Source: Neoroseomonas oryzicola
Lineage (GTDB): Bacteria; Pseudomonadota; Alphaproteobacteria; Acetobacterales; Acetobacteraceae
Length of the DNA: 64,000 bases
Assembly (NCBI RefSeq): GCF_012163135.1
Contig: NZ_JAAVUP010000009.1
Coordinates: 25,978 to 89,977 of the forward strand
Reading direction: 5' to 3'
Below the pieces are notes generated by a model. That model worked only from the letters and a program-made list of their open reading frames with translations, had not been told where the DNA came from and made no database searches. Position numbers and translations under genes: made by a program. Within the stretch, counting starts at the first letter, position 1, and every line of letters begins with the position of its first letter. Below are positions 34,030 through 43,345 of this stretch, piece after piece.

Positions 34030-35273
34030 CAGCGCACCGGCCGCACGGTCGCGAGGATCGCCGCACCGAGCGAGAGGAACACCAACACCGTCGCCATCCC
34101 CGCGCGTTGGCTGCCCGTCGCCGCGGTCACGGCGGCGAGCACCGCCGGCCCCAGGAAGCCGGTGATCCGTCCCGACAGGGCGAACAGGCCGAAATGGGAG
34201 GTGATCTCCCCTTCCGGCGCCATGCGCGCCATCAGGGTGCGCGATGCCGCCTGGGCCGGCCCCATGAAGATGCCGAGCGCCATGGCGAGCCCCCAGAAGG
34301 CGGTCTTGCTGTCGGTCAGCAGCAGCCCGGCACCGAGCACGGTCATCGACACCAGGGCGACCATCACGGTGCGCTTCGACCCGACGCGGTCCTCGACCAG
34401 GCCGAAGCCCGCGGCGCCGAGGCCCGCGGTCACGTTCAGCGCGATGCCGAAGACCATGATCTCCTCGAAGGTCATGCCGTGCACGCCGGCGGCATAGATG
34501 GCGCCGAAGGCGAACAGCGTGTTCAGCCCGTCCGTGTAGAACAGCCGCGCGACCAGGAAACGCAGCATGTCCGGCCGCTGCGGCAGGCCGCGGACCAGCA
34601 GGCGCGTCTCCCGCACGCAGGCCGTCACGGCCTCGCGCATCGGCTTGCGTTCGCAGGCCGGGTCCGGGACGGCGATCAGGACGGGCCAGCCGAAGATGAT
34701 CGTCCAGGCGGCGACCAGCAGCGCCGTGGCGCGGACCTGTTCGGACGTCTCGCGGTCGAGGCCGAAGAGCGGCGGGTTCGGCTGGACCAGCAGCACCAGC
34801 GCGATGGCGAGGCAGGCCAGGCCGCCCGCATAGCCGAGCCCCCAGGCCAGGCCCGAGACACGGCCCATGCGCTCGGGCGTCGTCACGTCGGGCAGCATGG
34901 CGTTGTAGAAAACGGTCCCGACCTCGAAGGCGATGGTCGCGAGGCCGACGCAGACCAGGGCCCAGAGCGTCCAGGACGGGTCCGGCTTCGCGTACCAGAT
35001 GAGCCCGGTGAAGATCGCGGTGCACAGCGTGCAGGCCGCGAGCAGCGCCCGCCGACGTCCCCCATGGTCCGCGATGGCCCCGAGCAGCGGCGAGAGGATG
35101 GCGATGCCGACGGCCGAGACCGTCTGCATCCAGCCCCATTGCGCCTGGCCGGTCGCCGGGTCCGGGGCGATGCCCTGGGAGAAGTAGGCGGCGATGACGA
35201 AGGTCGAGACGACCGTCGGGAAGGCGCTGTTCGCCCAGTCGAAGGTGGCCCAGGCGATCGCCTTGCGGTTCAT
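34026..35273 (-). CDS. MFS transporter, UMF1 (Atg22-like) family
   Basis: 415 residues with about 12 helices. The opening AIAWATFDWANSAFPTVVSTFVIAAYFSQ (W-x-x-x-D-W-A-N-S) is the signature of the UMF1/Atg22-like subfamily; GRVSGLAWGLGYAGGL in the fourth-fifth helix region fits too. Yeast Atg22 exports vacuolar amino acids; bacterial substrates are unknown. Convergent with the flavin reductase; 58 bases beyond its start lies the pgaD end. Confidence 0.9.
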   Translation of the reverse strand: MNRKAIAWATFDWANSAFPTVVSTFVIAAYFSQGIAPDPATGQAQWGWMQTVSAVGIAILSPLLGAIADHGGRRRALLAACTLCTAIFTGLIWYAKPDPSWTLWALVCVGLATIAFEVGTVFYNAMLPDVTTPERMGRVSGLAWGLGYAGGLACLAIALVLLVQPNPPLFGLDRETSEQVRATALLVAAWTIIFGWPVLIAVPDPACERKPMREAVTACVRETRLLVRGLPQRPDMLRFLVARLFYTDGLNTLFAFGAIYAAGVHGMTFEEIMVFGIALNVTAGLGAAGFGLVEDRVGSKRTVMVALVSMTVLGAGLLLTDSKTAFWGLAMALGIFMGPAQAASRTLMARMAPEGEITSHFGLFALSGRITGFLGPAVLAAVTAATGSQRAGMATVLVFLSLGAAILATVRPVRC

Positions 35274-35331
35274 CCTGTCGGCGTGCCGGATCGCCGCGCG
35301 GCTGACAAGGGGGCTTTGCGTGACAGCCCGG

Positions 35332-35784
35332 TCAGGTCCCGGTTTCCGCCCGCACCGCCCGCCCGGCCGCGTCGTGGTGCACCACCAGGCGCTTCGCCCC
35401 CCGCCAGGCGGTCAGGTCGGCCGAGGGCAGGGAGAGTGCGGCCGCGACCTCGGCATCCGAGGGCGGCGCGAAGCCGAGCCGCCGGTCGTCCCCGGCAAAG
35501 CGCCGGCGTTCGAACAGCACGCGGACGAACATCCAGGCGCAGACGACCGAGGCGACCATGACGTTGATGAGCGCGAGGCGCAGCACCTCGAGCGGATGGT
35601 CCGGAGGGGAGACCGGCAGCATGTGCTGCACGAAGGGCGGCATCCACAGCGTCCCGATCGCCGCCATCAGCAGGTAGAGCCAGCCGAGCCAGAGCAGCGC
35701 CGTCAGCACCGAATCGCGGATCCGCGCCCAGCGGGGCCGGGAGGCGGCGTCGAGGATCAGCGGCGGTTCGAAGTGCGGCGCCAT
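35332..35784 (-). CDS. pgaD: PgaD-like poly-beta-1,6-N-acetylglucosamine synthesis protein
   Basis: 150 residues from ATG 35784, which overlaps the pgaC stop (ATGA). Two strong transmembrane helices (VLTALLWLGWLYLLMAAIGTLW and LINVMVASVVCAWMFVRVLF) and a C-terminal cytosolic part match PgaD, which supports the glycosyltransferase PgaC under cyclic di-GMP control in E. coli. PgaD is poorly conserved, so position after pgaC is the main evidence. The open frame continues upstream inside pgaC but is not needed. Confidence 0.85.
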   Translation of the reverse strand: MAPHFEPPLILDAASRPRWARIRDSVLTALLWLGWLYLLMAAIGTLWMPPFVQHMLPVSPPDHPLEVLRLALINVMVASVVCAWMFVRVLFERRRFAGDDRRLGFAPPSDAEVAAALSLPSADLTAWRGAKRLVVHHDAAGRAVRAETGT

Positions 35785-37058
35785 CAGCGGAACCCCCGGT
35801 CCGGGCTGGTCCATCGGGCGCGCCGGCCCTCCCGCCGGACCAGCGCGCGGGGGAAGCCCACCGCCGTCGCCGCCGCCGACAGGCACCAGAAGACCGCCGG
35901 ATACCAGATGACCCAGAGCAGCGGGCGCAGCGTCTCCCGCCGGTGGGGTTCATGCCGGCGGTCGACCCAGAGGCTGACGGCGAACTGCACCATGCAGGCG
36001 ACGGACAGCACCATGCCCCAGATCGAAAGCAACGCCGGCGGCGGCCCGAAGCCTGCCGGCAGGACGCCCGCGAGCGCGAGCAGGGTCAGCGCCAGCGTCA
36101 GGATCATCGCATAGCACCAGAAGACCGAGATCGCGTATTCGCCCAGCACGCCCCACATCCGCCGGCCCTTCCAGTGCAGGAAGTCCGGCGCGTAGCGCAG
36201 GAAGGTCTGCGCCCCGCCCGAGGCCCAGCGCAGCCGCTGCCGCCACAGCCCGCGCAGCGTCTCGGGCATCAGGATGTAGCAGAGCGCGTTGGGCTCGAAA
36301 TGGACGGTCCAGCGGCGGCGCTGCAGCTTCCAGGTGACGTCGACATCCTCGGTCAGGTTGTCGTCGGTCCACCAGCCCACGTCGTGCAGCGCGCTGACGC
36401 GGAAGGCGACCACGACGCCCGAGACGGTGAAGACCCGCCCATAGAGCCGTTGCGTGCGCTTGATCAGCCCGATCGTCGCCGAGAATTCCCCCACCTGCAG
36501 CAGGCCGAGAAGCGAGGAGCGATTGCGGATGCGCGGATTGCCGGTGACGGCGCCGAGGCGCGGGCGGTTGCCGAAGCGCCGCACCAGCCAGGCGACGCAA
36601 TCGGGGTGCAGGATGGCGTCGCCGTCGATGCAGACCAGCACCTCCCCGTTCGCGACCAGGGCGCCGGTGCGCAGCGCGGTGGCCTTGCCCTGGTTCTGCG
36701 CCAGGTGGACCACGCGCAGGCGCGGGATCTCCGCGGCCAGGCGGTCCAGCACCTCGGCGGTGCGGTCGCGGGATCCGTCGTTGATGGCGATGATCTCGTA
36801 GTCCGGATACGACTGCGCGGCGCAGGCGCGGATTGTCTCCTCGGCGTTGTCCTCCTCGTTGTAGCAGGGGATGAGGATGCTCACGCGCAGCGCCTGCGCG
36901 AGCGGCGGCGGCGCTTCGCGGCGGCGGGCGCCGGTCTCGTGCAGCAGGTAGAAGCCGAGCCCGCCGATGACCCAGACGAGCATCATCAGCAGTGGCCAGA
37001 AGCCGACGAAGGCATAGAGCCAGGGCAGGATGGCGGCGAAGGTCTCCATCACGCTCAC
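35784..37058 (-). CDS. pgaC: Poly-beta-1,6-N-acetyl-D-glucosamine synthase (GT2)
   Basis: 424 residues. Membrane GT2 with two N-terminal helices, then VSILIPCYNEEDNAEETI, VCIDGDAILHPDC (D-x-D), LTEDVDVTWKLQRRRW (TED) and LRGLWRQRLRWASGG (QxxRW): all catalytic elements of PgaC/IcaA-type synthases, which polymerise UDP-GlcNAc. GTG 37058 overlaps the pgaB stop (GTGA); ATG 37049 is an alternative. Third gene of the operon pgaABCD. Confidence 0.95.
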   Translation of the reverse strand: MSVMETFAAILPWLYAFVGFWPLLMMLVWVIGGLGFYLLHETGARRREAPPPLAQALRVSILIPCYNEEDNAEETIRACAAQSYPDYEIIAINDGSRDRTAEVLDRLAAEIPRLRVVHLAQNQGKATALRTGALVANGEVLVCIDGDAILHPDCVAWLVRRFGNRPRLGAVTGNPRIRNRSSLLGLLQVGEFSATIGLIKRTQRLYGRVFTVSGVVVAFRVSALHDVGWWTDDNLTEDVDVTWKLQRRRWTVHFEPNALCYILMPETLRGLWRQRLRWASGGAQTFLRYAPDFLHWKGRRMWGVLGEYAISVFWCYAMILTLALTLLALAGVLPAGFGPPPALLSIWGMVLSVACMVQFAVSLWVDRRHEPHRRETLRPLLWVIWYPAVFWCLSAAATAVGFPRALVRREGRRARWTSPDRGFR

Positions 37059-39001
37059 CGCCGGTAGGGGAAGGAGCGCGCGTTGATCGCGTCGCGCACG
37101 ACGGAGGCCTCCGGCAGGCCGCGCACGAAATCGTCCGGATACCAGCCCATGTGATGCGCGCCGAGGCGCTGCAGCAGGCGCAGCTGCGCCCGCAGCGTCG
37201 TGGCCGGGACCGGACGGGCCGGACGGTGGCGCCAGTCGGCGGCCTGGAGTTCGAAGACGGTCTTCGCGACGCCGCCGGGTTCCGCCGCGACGCGGGCGTA
37301 TAGGCGCCGAAGGAAGGCGTCCGGATCGCGCGCCTGTTCCATGTAGGGCATGGCCATGATCGCCGTGCGGTCATAGGCGGCGAGGAAGGCGGGCAGGGAC
37401 TGGGCGAACCAGTCCTCGGCGGCCGGGTTCAGCACCGGTTCGGCGTACATGTTGCGCGCGGTCTCGAGCGGCGCGCGCCACCGCCGCGCATGATCAGTGG
37501 CGGCCAGCGTCAGGTCGATCAGCGCGCGCGTCTTGAGCGCGGTCCAGCGCGCCCGCGCCTCCCGGTCCGCGCGCAGCGCCGCGACGTCGCCGGGCAACCC
37601 TGCCGCGCGATAGGCCGCGAGCGCGTCGGGGTTCGCATCCTCGTAATCCGTCAGGAAGGCGTCGTCGTGGAAGACGATGCCGGCGAAGGAGGCGTGCTTG
37701 GCGAGGTCGTCGTAGAGGTCGAGGATCCAGCCCCGCGCCCGCGCGCTGAAGGGCGACAGGCGCCGGTACTGGTCCGGGTCGATGGCCGGCGCGCCGCTGC
37801 GCGTGGACAGCACGAGGTCCGCCTCGGTGCCCAGGCGGAAGCCCAGCACCGGCATCCAGGCGAAGACCTTCACCCCCGCGCGGGAGGACAATTGCCAGGC
37901 GACGCGGTTGAACAGGTCGGCCCGCATCGGCAGGTGCCGGTTCGGGAAGTACATCGCCTCCGCGACGCCATCCCCGTCCGGGTCCGCGAAGGCCTGCAGG
38001 TAGACATGGGACGGGCCGAGCGAGGCCACGCGCTCGATCAGCGCGTCGAGGTTTCGCGCCGCCTGCGCCGCATCCTCGTCATGCACGGCGTCGAGGTCGA
38101 CATGCAGCACGCGTTCGCGCACCGGCTCGTCGAAGCGCATCATGCGGGCGAGGTCACCGACGCGCGGATCGCCCATGGTCAGCAGCCGCCCGACGGCGCC
38201 GAGGCGGTCGGTGCGCGCGGGCTCGGGGTCGAGCGTCATCGCCACCGGCATGCCCAGCCGCCGCGCGATGGACACGGCCTCGAGGTTGTAGCGCCCGTAG
38301 GGCCAGACCATGACGCGCGGCCGGCGGCCGAGGCGGCTGCCGATGATGCTGCTGGCCCGCGCCAGGTCGCCCTCGATCCGCCGCGTCCAGGCGGCGTCGG
38401 TCTCATAGGTGCCGGTGCGCGCATCCCAGATGCGCGTCACCGCCGCGGGCTGCACGTTGCCCTGCGGGTTCGCCGGCACGCCGTGGTGCAGGTCGTGGGA
38501 GTGGGAGGCGAATTCGCACAGCCCGCTCGCCTGCATCTCGCGCGCCTGGGCCCACGTCATGAGCGCGCTGCGCGGCGTCGCCTGCCCGCCATAGTCGAAG
38601 GTGCCGCCGGGCGGCGTCTCCATCCAGGATGTCACCAGCGCGAAGACCCCCGGCGCGCGGAAGGCGCGCAGCAGCGGGAAGACGCGGGTGTAGTAGTCGT
38701 CGTAGCCGTCGTCGAAGCTCAGCAGCACGGTCTTGTCGGGCAGCGGCCGGCGCCCGTCGCGCGCGGCGAGCAGCTCGTCCACGCTCGCGAAATGCCAGCC
38801 ATCGTGGCGCAGGAAGGACAGGTGCTGGACGAACTGGCTCTCGGAGAGCGAGTAGTGCCGGCCGGCGCCATCATCGCCGATCTCGTGATAGGCGATGGCG
38901 ACGAAGCGGCCCGGGCCGGGCTGGGCGCGCGTGCCCCGCGGCAGCGCCATCGCACCGGCCAGCGAGAAGGCGCCGCGGCGGGTCAGGGGGATCAGCCGCA
39001 T
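37055..39001 (-). CDS. pgaB: Poly-beta-1,6-N-acetyl-D-glucosamine N-deacetylase PgaB
   Basis: 648 residues, full length. After a signal-like N-terminus (RRGAFSLAGAMALPRGTRA) the CE4 deacetylase domain shows FVAIAYHEIGD, LLSFDDGYDDYY (metal Asp pair) and CEFASHSHDLHHG (metal His pair). From about residue 290 the C-terminal glycosidase-like domain begins (VLHVDLDAVHDEDAAQ), with DLYDDLAKHASFAGIVFHDDAFL. It partly deacetylates PNAG in the periplasm so that it can be exported through PgaA. ATG 39001 overlaps the pgaA stop. Confidence 0.95.
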   Translation of the reverse strand: MRLIPLTRRGAFSLAGAMALPRGTRAQPGPGRFVAIAYHEIGDDGAGRHYSLSESQFVQHLSFLRHDGWHFASVDELLAARDGRRPLPDKTVLLSFDDGYDDYYTRVFPLLRAFRAPGVFALVTSWMETPPGGTFDYGGQATPRSALMTWAQAREMQASGLCEFASHSHDLHHGVPANPQGNVQPAAVTRIWDARTGTYETDAAWTRRIEGDLARASSIIGSRLGRRPRVMVWPYGRYNLEAVSIARRLGMPVAMTLDPEPARTDRLGAVGRLLTMGDPRVGDLARMMRFDEPVRERVLHVDLDAVHDEDAAQAARNLDALIERVASLGPSHVYLQAFADPDGDGVAEAMYFPNRHLPMRADLFNRVAWQLSSRAGVKVFAWMPVLGFRLGTEADLVLSTRSGAPAIDPDQYRRLSPFSARARGWILDLYDDLAKHASFAGIVFHDDAFLTDYEDANPDALAAYRAAGLPGDVAALRADREARARWTALKTRALIDLTLAATDHARRWRAPLETARNMYAEPVLNPAAEDWFAQSLPAFLAAYDRTAIMAMPYMEQARDPDAFLRRLYARVAAEPGGVAKTVFELQAADWRHRPARPVPATTLRAQLRLLQRLGAHHMGWYPDDFVRGLPEASVVRDAINARSFPYRR

Positions 39002-41595
39002 CAGAACCTCCAGCGCAGGCCGCCGACGACCGAGCCGGAATCCTCGGCCTGGCCGTCATAGTCGCGCCGCACCCAGCCCGCGCCGTAGACCACGGAGAGC
39101 GTGTCCGACAGCGTGTGCTCGTTCTCCCACCGCGCGGCGAGGACCGGCGACCAGCCGAAGCCTTCCTGCCAGTAGCCGCCGGCGGTGACGACGAAGCGCA
39201 CGCGCAGGTCGCGCTCGTAGCGCTTCCACGCGATCCAGGTCAGCGCTGCACTCGCCGCGACCTCGATGTCCCGTTCCGGGCTGTAGTAGGGCACGTCCTG
39301 GCGCGAGTTGGACGACGCATAGGCATAGGGCTGGATATCGAGCTTCCAGTCCGGCAGGTTCATCACCCGTTCCTGCCAGCGCGCGAAGCCGATCCAGCGC
39401 GTGTTGTCGTCGGAGAACTGCATGACGCGGACATAGGCCGCGGCCTCGCGCAGGTCGGATTGCCGCCAGGCGACGCCGATCCGCGCGGAATCGGCGTAGA
39501 CCCCGGCGCGCAGCGCGGCGAGCGGCGTGTCCACCGCGGTCAGCTGCCCGCCGGCGTCGATCGCCCACTGGTCCGACAGGCGCAGCGTCGCATCGACGAA
39601 GGCGCCGCCGCGATCCACCCCTTCCCAGTCGATCGTCGCGCCGCCGCTGACCACGAGATCCGGCGAGCGCCATTCGAGCCCCGCCACGGCGCGATAGGTG
39701 GTGAGGGAGCCGTTGTTGGTGTCCCCCGTGCGGAGCAGCGCGCCGCTGAAGGCGCGCCAGTTCTCCGCGATCGGCGGGGTGTAGAGCCGCACGCCGACAT
39801 CGAGTTCCGGCTTGCTCGAATCGCGCCCGAGGCCGCCGCGCACCGTCGCTTCCAACTCCCACATGTCGCGGATCGCCTGGCGGCGCTGCAGCCGCTGGAC
39901 CGCGGTGTTCTCGGGGTATTGCGCGCCGAGCACGCGGATCTCCTCGCGCGCCTCGGCATAGCGGCGGCGGTCGAGCAGCGCCTCGGCGCGGCCCAGCCGC
40001 AGGTCGAGATCGTCCGGCGCATTGGTCAGCGCCGTCTCGTATTCCTCGAGCGCCTGGTCGGGCCAACCGCGCAGCCGCCAGATGTCGCCGCGCAGCGAGC
40101 GCAGCGAGGCGTTCATCGCCGCCGCCGCGGCGAGCGGATCGACCACCGCCTCCGCCCCCGCGAGGTCGTCGCCCCACATGCGCCAGAGGATATCGGCGGT
40201 ATCGACCTGCAGCCGATCCCATTCGGCGATGGGCGGCTCGGGGCCGCGCAGGGCGCGCCAGGCCGGGATCTCACGGTCGAGGCGCTGGACCACCTCCCGC
40301 GCCTCGGTCCATCGGCGCTGTTCGGACAGCGCGTAGAACAGCCCCACCGAGGGCGTGAGCGCGCCCGGATCGGCGGCGAGCACGGCGCGGTACTCGGCCT
40401 CGGCCTCCTCCGGCCGGCGCCGGCTGAGCAGCGCGTCCCCCACCGCCTCGCGTGCGTAGGCGGGCAACTCGCCGCCCTCGCGCAGCCGCGCGGCCTCGGC
40501 GATCACCTCCTCCATGCGGGCGCGGTCGCGCAGCGCGACCAGCCGGTCGGTGCGCGCGGCGCGCACCGCGTCCGCCGCCTCGGGCCCGAGCGGCGTCCAG
40601 GCGGCGATGGCGGCGTCCAGCGCGGCGATGGCTGCATCCGTGCGGGCGTAGCGCGCGGTGGGGTCGCGCGGCGTCGGCGATTCGATCTGCGCGCCCCAGC
40701 GCACCAGGAAGGCATTGGCCGCGCCGCGGATGCGGCGTTCCTCGGCGGGGCTGAGCGCGCCGGGCACGGAGGCCGCGCGCACCAGTGCGAGTTCCGGCGC
40801 GCCGACCGCGGCGAGGGCCAGCGCCTCCCGCCGGCGCAGCGCCGGGTCGCGGGGGGCGCGCAGCAAAGCGGGTTCCAGCACCGCCAGGGCATCGAAGGGC
40901 CGGCGGATGTCCATCAGCGCATCGGCCAGCGCCGCGGCGGACCCGACGTTGCCGCCGCTCGCCGCCAGCCGGGCCGCGGCAACCGCCTGCGCGGTCCCGC
41001 CGGATTGCGCGAGGGCACGCACGCGCCGCGCCTCGGCCGCCGGGTCGGGACGCAGCAGGGCCTCGACGTCGCGCGCGGCGTCCCGCAGGCGGGGGTTGGC
41101 GGGATCGGCGGCTTCCGCCTCGGCCAGCGCCGCGCGGGCCGCCGGGCCGTCGCCGCGCGCGGCCTCGGCGAGGGCGAGGCCGATGCGCGTCTCGGTGCTG
41201 CGCTCCCCGCCCGCGATGGCGGCCTGGTAGAGCCGCACCGCGCGCGCCGCCTGGCCCGTGCGCCGCGCGGAGACCGCCGCGGCGGCGATGGCATAGGCGG
41301 GGGCAGCGGCTTCCCCGAGGCTGTCGAAGCGCGCCAGCGCCTCGCGGTCCCGCCCGGCCCAGGACAGCACGACGACGAGGTCGGCGAGCGTCCCGCGGTC
41401 GGACGGCGCGGCGGCGAGCGCGGCCTCCAGCAGCCCTCGCCCTTCGTCGAGCCGGCCGGCGCGCGCCGCGCTCACGCCCTCGGCGCGCAGCGTGGCGGCA
41501 TCCTGCGCCGCCGCCGGGACGGCGGGGAGCAGGGCGGCGACGAGACCCAGGGCGAGAAGCCGGTGGCGGTGTCGGGAGCGTGCGGCAGGCGGCAG
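39001..41595 (-). CDS. pgaA: PgaA-like outer-membrane PNAG export porin, apparent CTG start
   Basis: About 864 residues. N-terminal half is TPR-like helical repeats (Ala/Arg-rich pairs such as LDEGRGLLEAALAAAP), the C-terminal half alternates beta-strands and ends in SVVGGLRWRF with a terminal aromatic, as in outer-membrane barrels. A Sec signal RHRLLALGLVAALLPAVPAAA lies upstream of the first ATG/GTG start (GTG 41475). In frame between it and the stop at 41629-41631 there is no ATG, GTG or TTG; CTG 41595 has AGGA about nine bases ahead and precedes the whole signal. I therefore use CTG 41595; a sequencing frameshift is the alternative. Confidence 0.85.
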   Translation of the reverse strand: MPPAARSRHRHRLLALGLVAALLPAVPAAAQDAATLRAEGVSAARAGRLDEGRGLLEAALAAAPSDRGTLADLVVVLSWAGRDREALARFDSLGEAAAPAYAIAAAAVSARRTGQAARAVRLYQAAIAGGERSTETRIGLALAEAARGDGPAARAALAEAEAADPANPRLRDAARDVEALLRPDPAAEARRVRALAQSGGTAQAVAAARLAASGGNVGSAAALADALMDIRRPFDALAVLEPALLRAPRDPALRRREALALAAVGAPELALVRAASVPGALSPAEERRIRGAANAFLVRWGAQIESPTPRDPTARYARTDAAIAALDAAIAAWTPLGPEAADAVRAARTDRLVALRDRARMEEVIAEAARLREGGELPAYAREAVGDALLSRRRPEEAEAEYRAVLAADPGALTPSVGLFYALSEQRRWTEAREVVQRLDREIPAWRALRGPEPPIAEWDRLQVDTADILWRMWGDDLAGAEAVVDPLAAAAAMNASLRSLRGDIWRLRGWPDQALEEYETALTNAPDDLDLRLGRAEALLDRRRYAEAREEIRVLGAQYPENTAVQRLQRRQAIRDMWELEATVRGGLGRDSSKPELDVGVRLYTPPIAENWRAFSGALLRTGDTNNGSLTTYRAVAGLEWRSPDLVVSGGATIDWEGVDRGGAFVDATLRLSDQWAIDAGGQLTAVDTPLAALRAGVYADSARIGVAWRQSDLREAAAYVRVMQFSDDNTRWIGFARWQERVMNLPDWKLDIQPYAYASSNSRQDVPYYSPERDIEVAASAALTWIAWKRYERDLRVRFVVTAGGYWQEGFGWSPVLAARWENEHTLSDTLSVVYGAGWVRRDYDGQAEDSGSVVGGLRWRF

Positions 41596-41700
41596 GGCGA
41601 AGCGTCCTGATCTCGGGGCAAGGCGGCTTCACCGGGCCGCGCATCCCAATCTACGGGCGATATGGTTATCGCTTCCTTCGCGCGGAATGCAGCGCCGGCG

Positions 41701-42969
41701 CTATTCCGAGCGTCCCTTTTTGAGGCCGCGGCCCTTCACTACTGCGTCATCCCCGAAGCGGGCGCGCAGCGCCTCCACCGCCGCCCAGCGCGCGGCGCGC
41801 TTCGGCGCCTCGGGGTCCGCGAGGTCGCCGCGATCCGCTTCCGCCGCCGGGGCGAGGGGCTGCGCCCCGATGCCGATCAGGCGGAAGGCGGTGCCGTCGG
41901 CCTCCTTCGCCAGCATCGGTCGCGCCGCGGCGAACAGCACGTCCGGCAGGCGCGTCGGCTGCGGCAGGCGCGTCGCGCGCGTGCGGGTCGCGAAGGAAGC
42001 GGTCTTGAGCTTCAGCGTCACCCCCGCGGCGGCGAGGTCCTTCTCCTTCAGCCGCCGCGCGAGCTTCTCGCACATCCGCCACAGCGGCGCCTCGAGCGCC
42101 TCGCGCGCCGCGATGTCGGCCTCGAAGGTGGTCTCGGCGCTGATCGACTTCGTCTCGCGGTCCGGGTTCACGGGGCGGTCATCCTCGCCGCGGGCGCGGG
42201 CGGCGAGGGAGGGGCCGTCCTCCCCGAACCGCTGCATCGCCTCGCGCGGCGACAGCGCGGCGAGCTGGCCGAGCGTGCTGAATCCCGCCCCCTGCAGCCG
42301 CTTCGCCATGGCGGGCCCGACGCCCGGCAGCAGGGAGACCGGCTGGGGCGCGAGCCAGCCGGCGGCTTCATCGGCGCCGATCACCGCGAAGCCGCGCGGC
42401 TTGTCGCGTTCCGCCGCCAGCTTCGCCATCAGCCGGTTGGCGGCGAGGCCGATCGAGACGGTAACGCCGACCTCCTTCTCCACCTGGCGGGCGAAGCGGG
42501 CGAGCACCACCGACGGCGGCGCGCCGTGCAGCGCCTCGGTGCCCGTCAGGTCGAGCACCGCCTCGTCGATCGAGAGCGGCTGCACCAGCGGCGTCAACGC
42601 CTCCATCAGGGCGCGGATGCGGCGTCCCTCGCGCACGTATTTCGCCATCTCCGGCTTGATCACCACGGCGTCCGGGCAGGCGGCGAGCGCCTTGAACATC
42701 GGCATGGCGGACCGCACGCCGCGCGTGCGCGCCAGGTAGCAGGCCGCCGCGACCACGCCGCGCTTGCCGCCGCCGACGATCACCGGCTTCGTCAGCAGCT
42801 CCGGGCGGTCGCGCTTCTCGACGCTGGCATAGAAGGCGTCGCAATCGACATGCGCGACGGTCAGGTGGAACAGGTCGGGATGCGTGACGGTGCGCCGCGA
42901 CCCGCAGGCCGGGCAGCGGCCGAAGGGCTGCGCCGCATGGTGCAGGCAGTCACGGCAGAGCGACGGCAT
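41701..42969 (-). CDS. dinB: DNA polymerase IV with N-terminal zinc finger
   Basis: 422 residues from ATG 42969. VDCDAFYASVEKRD holds the first catalytic Asp residues (42/44) and LSIDEAVLDLTG the S-x-D-E site; GVGPAMAKRLQGAG is the helix-hairpin-helix and SISAETTFEADI the little-finger start. Before the polymerase core, residues 1-27 contain C5-x2-C8 and C19-x2-C22, a likely zinc ribbon, as in a group of alphaproteobacterial DinB proteins. Error-prone translesion polymerase. It overlaps the small membrane protein gene upstream by 20 bases. Confidence 0.92.
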   Translation of the reverse strand: MPSLCRDCLHHAAQPFGRCPACGSRRTVTHPDLFHLTVAHVDCDAFYASVEKRDRPELLTKPVIVGGGKRGVVAAACYLARTRGVRSAMPMFKALAACPDAVVIKPEMAKYVREGRRIRALMEALTPLVQPLSIDEAVLDLTGTEALHGAPPSVVLARFARQVEKEVGVTVSIGLAANRLMAKLAAERDKPRGFAVIGADEAAGWLAPQPVSLLPGVGPAMAKRLQGAGFSTLGQLAALSPREAMQRFGEDGPSLAARARGEDDRPVNPDRETKSISAETTFEADIAAREALEAPLWRMCEKLARRLKEKDLAAAGVTLKLKTASFATRTRATRLPQPTRLPDVLFAAARPMLAKEADGTAFRLIGIGAQPLAPAAEADRGDLADPEAPKRAARWAAVEALRARFGDDAVVKGRGLKKGRSE

Positions 42970-43345
42970 GGCGGCGCACCAGGAAGGGCAGGGCAAACAG
43001 CCAGGCAAGCAGCGCGACGCCGATGCCCTGTTCGGCAAGGCCCCGGGGCGCGCGGGCGGCGGCGAGGCCGCTCGCGTCGAAGGCCAGGGCGAGCAGCGCC
43101 TCGAGCGCCAGGACGACGACCAGGCCGAGCGTCGCGACCACGGCTCGCGCGCGCAGCGCCTCGACGCCGGCCACGGCGCGGCGCGCTGCGAGCCACAGCA
43201 GGCCCGCCATCGCCGCGGCCTCGGCCAGCGCGGCGGCCAGGCCGCCGATGCGCGGCGCGAGGAGAAGTTCGCGCAGCGGCCCCAGCACCGCGCCCGCCGC
43301 GAAGGCGAGCCCGCCATAGAGCACGCCCGCGCGGGCCGCGTTCAT
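42950..43345 (-). CDS. Small integral membrane protein, unknown function
   Basis: 131 residues from ATG 43345, overlapping the ROK stop (ATGA) and running 20 bases into dinB. Four helices: YGGLAFAAGAVLGPLRELLL, LAAALAEAAAMAGLLWLAAR, VVATLGLVVVLALEALLALA and GIGVALLAWLFALPFLV. LAFAAGAVLGPLRELLLAPR recalls small membrane proteins annotated in Rhodospirillales, but I cannot name the family. Translational coupling on both sides. Confidence 0.75.
   Translation of the reverse strand: MNAARAGVLYGGLAFAAGAVLGPLRELLLAPRIGGLAAALAEAAAMAGLLWLAARRAVAGVEALRARAVVATLGLVVVLALEALLALAFDASGLAAARAPRGLAEQGIGVALLAWLFALPFLVRRHAVALP

Noticed and set aside
38629..41610. 993-residue plus-strand open frame opposite pgaA and pgaB
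   Set aside because: Low-complexity Arg/Gly/His composition; the minus strand carries PgaA and PgaB with clear motifs.
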